A stretch of 64,000 bases of DNA, taken from NCBI GenBank assembly GCA_949293265.1, contig CASFCK010000001.1, positions 62,001 through 126,000 of the forward strand, written 5' to 3'. The number at the start of each line of letters is the position of its first letter. The stretch's first letter is position 1. Source of the DNA: an uncultured bacterium. Its GTDB lineage: Bacteria > Bacillota_I > Bacilli_A > Acholeplasmatales > Anaeroplasmataceae. Shown piece after piece: positions 57,632-64,000 of this stretch. The notes below the pieces were generated by a model. It worked only from the letters and a program-made list of their open reading frames with translations, did no database searches and had not been told where the DNA came from. A program made the translations under genes and the position numbers.

Positions 57632-57689
57632 GTGTGGTTTAATGAAGCTTTCTACAAGAATTTAGCATTTTACTACACATTATTTTTTT
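57628..57689 (+). ncRNA. Candidate small RNA or recombination site: long-stem hairpin with T-run
   Basis: TAATGTGTGGT (57628-57638) pairs with ACTACACATTA (57672-57682), 11 pairs including one G-U, enclosing 33 bases; seven T follow. With the promoter just upstream this is a complete ~55-nt transcription unit ending in its own terminator. The same palindrome beside a tRNA and an integrase could instead be an attachment or excisionase site. No coding capacity. Confidence 0.4.
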
Positions 57690-57776
57690 ATACATTAAAA
57701 ATGTGAATTTATTTTATTTTACTTTTTTATCAAAAATTTCACTTTTTTTTACTTTTTTTAATATTTTTTTATATAA

Positions 57777-57812
57777 AAGTCACATTCGAAGTCACATTCG
57801 AAGTCACATTCG
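57777..57812 (+). repeat. Three tandem 12-bp repeats AAGTCACATTCG
   Basis: Three exact head-to-tail copies (57777-57788, 57789-57800, 57801-57812) in the leader of the integrase gene. Their spacing is close to one helical turn. They look like integrase arm-type sites or iterons for a regulator. The rest of 57690-57776 is low-complexity A/T sequence with no other feature seen. Confidence 0.85.
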
Positions 57813-57852
57813 TATTTGTTCAAAAAATATTGTTAAAATGCATAAAAAATTC

Positions 57853-57880
57853 TTGTCATATTTTTTTAGTAAACTATAAA
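57853..57880 (+). promoter_or_regulatory. Promoter of the integrase gene
   Basis: TTGTCA, 16 bases, TATAAA; start about 57887, close before the GGAGG ribosome site. The 12-bp repeats lie 40 bases upstream. Confidence 0.75.
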
Positions 57881-57905
57881 TTATTATATTTAAATGGAGG
57901 AAAAT

Positions 57906-59075
57906 ATGAACGAATGTATTAAAGGAATTTTTAAATTAAAAAATGGAAATTGGAAATGTGATAAAATTTATAACGGAGTTAGAATCACTAAAATTTGTTC
58001 AACAAAAAATGAAATTTTAACTTTTTTAAAACAAAAAATATTAGAAATTGATAATATGAAAAATGAAAAATTAGATTCTTTTTCAAAAGTTCCCACTTTA
58101 CAAGAAATATTTGACCTTTATAAAATTAGTCATAATTGGTCTTTAAACACTATTAAAAAAGGAAATGGTTATTTTAATACTTATTTTGATGATTTTAAAG
58201 ATAAACCAGTATCATATATAAATAATAATATTTTATTAAACTGGATTACTTCTATCAATAATTTAGTAAATACTGGTAAAATAAAAATTGAATATGCTAA
58301 CAAAATTTTAAGACTTATGAAAAATTTACTTAAAATAGCTTTTCAAAATGGCTTTATTTCACACAAAATTAATATAGATTTAATTAATTTATACAAAAAT
58401 ACAAATTCAATTAGTGAAAAAATTGAAAATAATTATTTGAATTATGATGAGTTTATTTTATTTTGTAATGAACTTTTAAAACTTAATTATAGAGAATGCA
58501 TTACGATGGATAAACGTGAATTTGTTTTTGTTTTAAAATTCTTATATTATACAGGAACAAGGATAAATGAGGCTAGAGCAGTCCAAGTTAAAGACTTAAT
58601 CACTTCAATCGATAAAAAAACTAAAAATAATATTTATTATGTTTTGATTAATAAACAGTTAGATGAAGATAAAAATGAAATAAAATATATTTTAAAAAAT
58701 GGTGATACAATAGGAAGAAAAGTCTATATTGAATCTAAAGTTTATAATGATTTAACAAATGATTTAAATTATTTTAATTTAAAAAATGATGATTTTATTT
58801 TCGATTTTTCTCATGAAAACAGGCCATACAACAGAAGGTCTATATCATATAATATGAAACAATTTATTGCTTATTTAAAAAATGCTAAAAGATTGCCTTC
58901 TTCTTTTCCCGATTATTTATCACCACATGGTTTTAGAAGATCGAACACTTTATATTTAAAACAACTTGGTGTATCGGTTGAACTTGCTGCTAAAATGCAA
59001 GGACATTCGGTATCAGTTATGCTTAATACTTATTCTAGAGTTGATAAAAACGAAGTAACTTCTATTTTTAAATAA
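57906..59075 (+). CDS. Phage/ICE-type tyrosine integrase
   Basis: 389 aa from ATG 57906 (after GGAGG; the ATG at 57894 is part of that site). The layout is of the Tn916/lambda class. Residues 1-45 are an arm-binding AP2-like domain (GIFKLKNGNWKCDKIYNG). Residues ~65-165 are the core-binding SAM-like domain. The catalytic domain has R219 (TGTRINEAR), H341 and R344 (SPHGFRRS), H367 (MQGHSVSVM) and nucleophile Y376 (LNTYSRV). All needed residues are present, so it looks active. It is orphaned: no excisionase, relaxase or phage genes follow. Confidence 0.93.
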   Translation: MNECIKGIFKLKNGNWKCDKIYNGVRITKICSTKNEILTFLKQKILEIDNMKNEKLDSFSKVPTLQEIFDLYKISHNWSLNTIKKGNGYFNTYFDDFKDKPVSYINNNILLNWITSINNLVNTGKIKIEYANKILRLMKNLLKIAFQNGFISHKINIDLINLYKNTNSISEKIENNYLNYDEFILFCNELLKLNYRECITMDKREFVFVLKFLYYTGTRINEARAVQVKDLITSIDKKTKNNIYYVLINKQLDEDKNEIKYILKNGDTIGRKVYIESKVYNDLTNDLNYFNLKNDDFIFDFSHENRPYNRRSISYNMKQFIAYLKNAKRLPSSFPDYLSPHGFRRSNTLYLKQLGVSVELAAKMQGHSVSVMLNTYSRVDKNEVTSIFK

Positions 59076-59081
59076 AAAAAG

Positions 59082-59107
59082 AGAGATATTTTTCAATAAA
59101 TATCTCT
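59082..59107 (+). terminator. Terminator of the integrase gene
   Basis: AGAGATATTT / AAATATCTCT stem with six-base loop and T-run. Confidence 0.85.
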
Positions 59108-59135
59108 TTTTGCTTTGATTAAATAGAACAATTAT

Positions 59136-59328
59136 TTACTCATCTAAATATAAAATATAATAAAAATCTTTTTCTATAATTACTAATTTTTCAATTTCTT
59201 CTTCTTTTAATTTTAATTTTAAAAAATCAATTTGTCCTTGTTTAAAAAGAAAATCACATTCTCCTTTTCTTAAATTTCTTTTAACATCATCAATTCCACC
59301 TTCATCATACAATGTTCGTAAGCGTGTA
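59136..59328 (-). pseudogene. Remnant of a longer gene, about 63 codons
   Basis: On the minus strand an open stretch reads IITRLRTLYDEGGIDDVKRN... and ends ILYLDE-stop at 59136. Upstream of it in frame comes TAG, and no start codon with a ribosome site lies in between. The charged, helical C-terminal look resembles the tails of transposase-like or phage-related proteins, but I cannot name it. It fits debris of an inserted element beside the integrase. The rest of 59108-59425 shows no gene. Confidence 0.45.
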
Positions 59329-59425
59329 ATAATCTATTCTTTGAACTATGAACTTTCACATAACTCCTAATGTTATAAATCAAAAACATCCGACAAATAT
59401 CGTTAAAGTTTACAGCAATATTGAG

Positions 59426-59457
59426 TAAAAAATCCCGGCTATAAAAACCGAGATTTG
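59426..59457 (-). terminator. Terminator of the starch operon
   Basis: AATCTCGG / CCGGGATT stem (one G-U) with a T-run on the minus strand, just after the starch-binding lipoprotein gene. Confidence 0.8.
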
Positions 59458-59479
59458 TTTAAAGAGGTTATTTAAAGGA

Positions 59480-60790
59480 TTACTCTGTAACTGCTGTAAT
59501 AGTAAGAGATGGAGTTGAATCTAAATTAGATACAACAATTTGATATGTACCTGCTGTAAGAACAGTAATATTGCCATCGGCAGCTTTACTAAATGCAGCA
59601 CCTAATTCATCTGAACTAACTTCACCAGACCAACCTGCTTGAGCAATCTTAAATACATCGCCTTCTGCAAGAGGAACAGTGATTGTAGCTGTCATAGTTT
59701 CTTCATCAATAGCTAATTTATAAGCTTCTTCAAAAGTCCAATTAACAGTTCCAAATTTACCAACTATGTAAAACTCAGGTAGACCTAAGTCTACTTCAAC
59801 TGCTGTAAATACACCATCTTTGTAGTTACCATATGAAGCGGATAAGTCAGCCAATATAACAACACAGTTAGCGTCAGCTACTGCTGTAATGTTTTCAGAT
59901 TGTACGCCAGATTCTACACCATCGACTGTAACTTTATTATTTGCAATATATGTAGTAGCATCTTCAGGCACTTCTACACTATATATATTACAAGATTCAC
60001 CATTTACTTCTACTTCACCAACTTTAGTAGTAGCAACACCTGGCCATGTAGAATCGCCAAGTTTAGAACCCCAATAATGAATATTTAAAACATCCCAACC
60101 ATTTGTATCAACTACGTATAAAGTTATCATTTCAATTGGATCACTAGCTTCTGGTTTAGCTAATTCAGGATCATCAGCTTTAGCTTGATAAGATGTATAA
60201 GTAACTTCATATTTATTGTCAGAGTTTAGAACATCAAATCTTAACGCATTACGTTCTGGAGAATATGCAACATCTACAGTTTGAGATGAGCCATCATTAA
60301 TGATTATATTGTCAACACCTGCAGGCAATGTATAACCATATAAATGTTCTGATTCATTAACTAAAGTCATTTCAACACCTGGCCAAGCTACTGCATAGCT
60401 TGATTCTAAATTTTCGCCCCAATAATAGATATTTACTGTTTCAAAATCAGCTGGAACATATGCATATAATGCTGTAAAGTCTGTTGTTGCACCAAATGTA
60501 GGTGTTAACATAGGAATTTCTTCAGTTCCTTTATAACCACAAACTGTACAAGTGTGTTCTTTTAAACCTTTTTCATCTAATGTGGCTTCTTTTGTTACTT
60601 TCCATTCTCCCCACACATGGGCATCCCATCTAGTTTCTTCTCCACATTCTGTACAAACTTGACGATGTTTTGTTGCTTCACTTTCATAAATATAACTATG
60701 TTGATGTTCTTCTTCAGAACATGATGCTAATGCTAATACTGTACATAATGTAGTAAGTACTAACATTATTGTTTTAATAACATTTTTCAC
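59480..60790 (-). CDS. Starch-binding lipoprotein with three glucan-binding modules
   Basis: 436 aa, starts GTG after AGGAGGTAAATA. Lipobox LAS-C24. Residues ~30-92 carry two CxxC pairs (CTECG, CTVCG) in a His/Trp-rich spacer seen on other surface proteins of gut Firmicutes. Then come two CBM26-like modules (about 105-200 and 222-325), both showing xVNIYYWG/VLNIHYWG and a WPGV motif. A third module (338-436; EFYIVGKFGTVNWTFEEAYKL) resembles SusE/F-type starch-binding domains. No catalytic domain. It probably holds starch at the cell surface for the pullulanase encoded 59 bases upstream. Confidence 0.85.
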   Translation of the reverse strand: MKNVIKTIMLVLTTLCTVLALASCSEEEHQHSYIYESEATKHRQVCTECGEETRWDAHVWGEWKVTKEATLDEKGLKEHTCTVCGYKGTEEIPMLTPTFGATTDFTALYAYVPADFETVNIYYWGENLESSYAVAWPGVEMTLVNESEHLYGYTLPAGVDNIIINDGSSQTVDVAYSPERNALRFDVLNSDNKYEVTYTSYQAKADDPELAKPEASDPIEMITLYVVDTNGWDVLNIHYWGSKLGDSTWPGVATTKVGEVEVNGESCNIYSVEVPEDATTYIANNKVTVDGVESGVQSENITAVADANCVVILADLSASYGNYKDGVFTAVEVDLGLPEFYIVGKFGTVNWTFEEAYKLAIDEETMTATITVPLAEGDVFKIAQAGWSGEVSSDELGAAFSKAADGNITVLTAGTYQIVVSNLDSTPSLTITAVTE

Positions 60791-60849
60791 TATTTACCTC
60801 CTATTAATGTTATTATTTATTTTTAGACTTACTCACAAGTCTTAAGCCC

Positions 60850-63513
60850 TTATAAATCTTTATAAAGAATTAGAGTTTGATAATTACTAATAGTAGTTTC
60901 ATTTGTTAATTCAATATTTCCTGGTAAAGTATTTAAATAAATGCTATAACCTGTTAAATCTAATACTTTATCAGTAGCACTAACACCATTAGAATGAATA
61001 ATTAAATATTCTCTATTAGCACTATTATCTGTTAATTTATAATAAATCATTGAACCATCTTTATTAGTGTTAATTACTAATTCTTTTGCAGATAGACTAT
61101 CTAAACCAAATAGATTACTATTTTGTTTAATAGCTATTAATTTTTGATAATTTTCAAATACATCGCTATTTTTAATTTTTAACGCATAATTTAATTCATT
61201 AACTTTATAGCTTGCATTATATGAATTCTCATTGCCTTGTTTAGTTCTTAAGAATTCTTCACCAGCTAGCATAAATGAAATACCTTGAGATGTAAATACT
61301 ACTGAGTTTGCTAATACTGCCATTTTCTTTATTGTTGTTTCATCTTTTATGCCGGCTGCTTTAATTCTGTCATACAATGTATAATTATCATGACAAGTTA
61401 CATAATTTACACATTTTTCAACTTCTAAAGTCTTATTAGTGCTTAATATTAAACCAGTTAAACTGCTCTTAATATTCTTTACATCTGATGTAGAAACTTT
61501 AGAATTATTAGTTATCCAACCTTTTGAAGTTGCAGCATTTAGACCACCTTTTATTAAGGCATCGCGTATCTTATCGTTAAAACAGCCATAGCCTTCATAC
61601 TTGTTCATATTAGCTTGGCTTGCTTGCATACTAGATGATAAAGCTGATGTGCCACCAGTCCATGGTTCACCATAAACTGTAATAGCTTCATTAACATTTT
61701 CATGTAAGTTTTTAGCTAACTCATTCATTGTTTGTAAATCATGAACAGCCATTAAGTCAAATCTAAAGCCACCAAGTTTATATTCGCTAGCCCAAAACTC
61801 TGTTGAATCAACCATAAATTTACGATACATTGAACGTTCACTAGCTGTTTCATTACCACAACCACTACCATTAGAAGGTGAACCGTTACTATATCTAAAG
61901 TAATAGCCTGGCATTAAAACATCAAAGTTAGAACCACCTAATCCATTAACGTGGTTATAGACTACATCCATAATTATGTTAATTCCAGCTTCATTATAAG
62001 CCTTAACTAACTCTTTAAATTCTTTAATTCTTACATAACCATCTGATGGGTCAGATGAATAAGAACCTTCTAAGGTATTATAATTTAATGGATTATAACC
62101 CCAATTAAATACCATTGTGCTTTCTGTATTGGCTTGATCAAAGATTGGTAATAATTGAACTGCATTAACACCTAATTCTTTAATATGGTCAAAGCCTGTA
62201 CTTACTGTTATGCCATTTGAGCTTGTATAAGTTGTGCCTGTTTCGTAAAAGCCTTTAAATTTCTTAGCATTTTCACTACTACCACCCCAGGTAGAGCTAC
62301 TAGTTAGGTCAGATATATGAGTTTCATAAACTGTTAAGCTAGTTGATGCATAATTATGAACATTAATATTATCCCAGCCTTCAGGGTTTGTCTTACTAAA
62401 GTCAACAACCATACCTCTTAAACCATTTATGCCAGTTGATTTAGCATATGGGTCTACAACTTCACGATTAGAATATGTTGAATTAGTAACTACATATGTA
62501 TAATACTTACCCTCATTATCGCCATTTAAAACGTATTCAAAAACCCCATTTTCAATCTTTTTCATCGCATATTCTTGATAGTTATTATTACCACCAAGGC
62601 TAGAAGGAGTACCTGTATCATATATTCTTAAACTAATTTTTGAAGAAATAGGAGACCAAACTCTAAATGTTGTTTTTTCACTAGTATAAATAGCCCCAAG
62701 TTCGCCACTATATGTATATAATTCTTCAAATTCTTTGCTAGAATAGATAACTTGTTTATCGCACATCTTAGTTAATGTTTTACCAGATTTAAAAGTAACA
62801 TTTAAAATGTAGTCATCTAATAAGCTAGGCAATTCATTACCTAACTCATATATTACTCTTTTACCTGTGTTTGACGATAACATATCAGATGGAGTATTAC
62901 TGTCAAATAAAACTTCATTTCCTAATTTAATTTCATAACTTGCAAATTCTCTATTAGTCTGAAACCAAATAGAAAAGCCAGTTTTTGTATTATAAGCTAA
63001 TTCAAAATGTGAAATCATCTCAAGCAATTCTCCTTTGTCATTAATATAGATATTTGAATCACCATTTTTTAAATAAATATTATAATAACCATATTGGTCT
63101 CTTTCTAAGACACTAAAATCAACATATCGGTCCTCATCACCATCTTTAGAAGGCGAATCTGCCCAAGGCTTATTTTCTTTTACTATAAAACCTAGACCAC
63201 TGCTTTCAGCTGTTGGAAACTCAGCCCAAGAAAATCTTGCAACTAAGCCATAACTATCTGTTTCTGTAAACTGATAATCAGCACCATCTTTTGTGTCTTC
63301 CCATAACCATAAATTCCAAGTATACTCACCATTTGTCTTTGTAGTTATATCATAATGAATCGCAAAACCTAAGTTTTTATCAGTTATAGGCAAATTTGGG
63401 TCATTGTTTTCTTCTTCATTTGGCTTTGGGTCTTGGTCTATAGTCTTGTTATTACAAGCTACAATTGTTAAAGAAAGGATGAACAATAATAATATATTTA
63501 ATATTTTTTTCAT
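60850..63513 (-). CDS. Lipoprotein type I pullulanase (GH13)
   Basis: 887 aa. Lipobox IVA-C20. Residues ~47-160 are a CBM41 alpha-glucan-binding domain (GFAIHYDI..., WNLWLWED). A CBM48-like domain lies at ~275-360. The GH13 barrel carries VFNWGYNP (469-475), the YNWGY signature of type I pullulanases, DVVYNH (516-521), nucleophile D586 (GFRFD), acid E616 (YGEPW) and transition-state D709 (CHDN). It cuts alpha-1,6 branches of pullulan, amylopectin or glycogen outside the cell. It follows the partial gene by 10 bases with an AAGGGG ribosome site, in one operon with the starch-binding lipoprotein. Confidence 0.93.
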   Translation of the reverse strand: MKKILNILLLFILSLTIVACNNKTIDQDPKPNEEENNDPNLPITDKNLGFAIHYDITTKTNGEYTWNLWLWEDTKDGADYQFTETDSYGLVARFSWAEFPTAESSGLGFIVKENKPWADSPSKDGDEDRYVDFSVLERDQYGYYNIYLKNGDSNIYINDKGELLEMISHFELAYNTKTGFSIWFQTNREFASYEIKLGNEVLFDSNTPSDMLSSNTGKRVIYELGNELPSLLDDYILNVTFKSGKTLTKMCDKQVIYSSKEFEELYTYSGELGAIYTSEKTTFRVWSPISSKISLRIYDTGTPSSLGGNNNYQEYAMKKIENGVFEYVLNGDNEGKYYTYVVTNSTYSNREVVDPYAKSTGINGLRGMVVDFSKTNPEGWDNINVHNYASTSLTVYETHISDLTSSSTWGGSSENAKKFKGFYETGTTYTSSNGITVSTGFDHIKELGVNAVQLLPIFDQANTESTMVFNWGYNPLNYNTLEGSYSSDPSDGYVRIKEFKELVKAYNEAGINIIMDVVYNHVNGLGGSNFDVLMPGYYFRYSNGSPSNGSGCGNETASERSMYRKFMVDSTEFWASEYKLGGFRFDLMAVHDLQTMNELAKNLHENVNEAITVYGEPWTGGTSALSSSMQASQANMNKYEGYGCFNDKIRDALIKGGLNAATSKGWITNNSKVSTSDVKNIKSSLTGLILSTNKTLEVEKCVNYVTCHDNYTLYDRIKAAGIKDETTIKKMAVLANSVVFTSQGISFMLAGEEFLRTKQGNENSYNASYKVNELNYALKIKNSDVFENYQKLIAIKQNSNLFGLDSLSAKELVINTNKDGSMIYYKLTDNSANREYLIIHSNGVSATDKVLDLTGYSIYLNTLPGNIELTNETTISNYQTLILYKDL

Positions 63514-63523
63514 TATTTTCCCC

Positions 63524-64000
63524 TTATAGATTTATTAATTTGTTAATTGGAATATTATATTCACATTCGATAGTTGTTAGAATTTCCATACTATAATCTC
63601 TTGTAAAAGCTCTAGATGTTAAACTTATAATCATGCCATAACGATCTACTGTAAAACTGTGCATATTAATTAGTTCTTTACCATCTTCTGTTTCACTTTT
63701 AGTATTTACGCTATAAGTGAGTTCTGTTTCATCATCATTTAATGAAAAGAATTGATAATAATTTGCTACATTAGCTATAACATAATCACCATAGTAAACC
63801 CCTCCACTATGGTAATTAGATGTTACATCTGAATAGAAAAAACTTTTAACTGAATCAGTAATATCTTCTTCACTATAAGAAACATTATCTAATATTCCGT
63901 CTGTTTTTTGGTAGACTACTACGTTATTCGCTTCGTCAAAATAAGATAGGATTTCTTGTTGGTAAAAATTATAATCATCTTTGTCATTACCAAAATAACT
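63524..64000 (-). CDS. C-terminal part of an unrecognised protein upstream of the pullulanase
   Basis: 158 codons, open at the right edge, ending ...IPINKLINL-stop at 63524. No family recognised. The visible part is acidic and beta-rich with many Tyr and Asp (DDYNFYQQEILSYFDEANN, SKSFFYSD-like stretches), similar in feel to surface lipoprotein domains. It is translated just before the pullulanase (10-base gap) and so belongs to the starch operon. Without its start I cannot say whether it is secreted. Confidence 0.65.
   Translation of the reverse strand, partial: SYFGNDKDDYNFYQQEILSYFDEANNVVVYQKTDGILDNVSYSEEDITDSVKSFFYSDVTSNYHSGGVYYGDYVIANVANYYQFFSLNDDETELTYSVNTKSETEDGKELINMHSFTVDRYGMIISLTSRAFTRDYSMEILTTIECEYNIPINKLINL

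Noticed and set aside
57777-57812. Short CRISPR-like array
   Set aside because: The three 12-bp units are contiguous with no spacers and no cas genes are near.
60826-60843. Terminator between the pullulanase and the starch-binding lipoprotein
   Set aside because: An AGACTT / AAGTCT hairpin exists, but no T-run follows on the minus strand; it is more likely an intercistronic stabiliser.

Overview
The window is about 64 kb of very AT-rich, densely coded bacterial chromosome. It reads with the standard bacterial code: TGA is used as a stop (the hemW gene, for example) and Trp is TGG, so it is not a UGA=Trp mollicute. The gene set (RNase J, RarA, RecU, Rel, XerD, T-box leaders, rnpB with Bacillus-like conserved blocks, two lipoprotein starch-binding/pullulanase genes) points to a low-GC, fermentative, probably gut-associated member of the Bacilli, near Erysipelotrichales/RF39/Acholeplasma-like lineages. 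That placement is inference; no rRNA is present. Shine-Dalgarno sites are strong and often take the extended form GGTGAT or GGAGG. Several genes are better started at an internal codon just after such a site, and I moved those starts.

Layout. 1-4.5 kb: minus-strand operon MBL hydrolase, hemW, xerD, deoB, partial iron alcohol dehydrogenase. 4.7-7.6 kb: methionine ABC transporter (MetN plus a fused MetI-MetQ protein) behind a T-box with an AUG specifier. 7.6-13.1 kb: M20 amidohydrolase, HIT protein, lepA, an old-yellow-enzyme/FAD reductase. 13.2-17.0 kb: M20 hydrolase plus a polar amino-acid ABC transporter (fused binding protein-permease; ATPase with an extra helical insert) behind a second T-box, probably sensing tRNA-Arg. 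17.0-18.6 kb: a lipoprotein gene cut in two by one in-frame TAA. 18.7-19.0 kb: rnpB. 19-25.5 kb: a membrane protein, MscS, pnp, phoH, a pseudouridine synthase, a LysR regulator. 25.6-29.9 kb: a very large SNF2-family helicase. 29.9-37.3 kb: lon, tig, a membrane protein, pmbA/tldD.

37.4-46.3 kb: ATP-grasp enzyme, DUF3737 beta-helix protein, phosphoglucomutase/phosphomannomutase, coaX with an adjacent ECF S-component (probable pantothenate uptake), ychF, ppa, an LDH/MDH-fold dehydrogenase, and a thioredoxin-reductase-like flavoprotein that lacks the usual NADPH motifs. 46.3-52.5 kb: trmL, rimO, an unknown gene, dtd, rel, apt. 52.6-57.4 kb: rarA, RNase J, a free-standing CBM20 protein, recU, a coiled-coil protein. 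57.5-59.3 kb: tRNA-Arg(TCT), a compact hairpin transcript candidate, three 12-bp direct repeats, a phage-type integrase and a gene fragment: a small integration hotspot. 59.4-64 kb: a starch locus with a starch-binding lipoprotein, a lipoprotein pullulanase and part of an upstream gene.

The clearest themes are amino-acid scavenging under tRNA control, stress and proteome care (lon, tig, rel, pnp, RNase J) and extracellular starch use. I see no CRISPR array, rRNA operon, intact prophage or intact insertion sequence. The least explained parts are the tRNA-Arg/integrase junction, the NADPH-motif-less flavoprotein, and the unusual protein architectures of the two amino-acid transporters.
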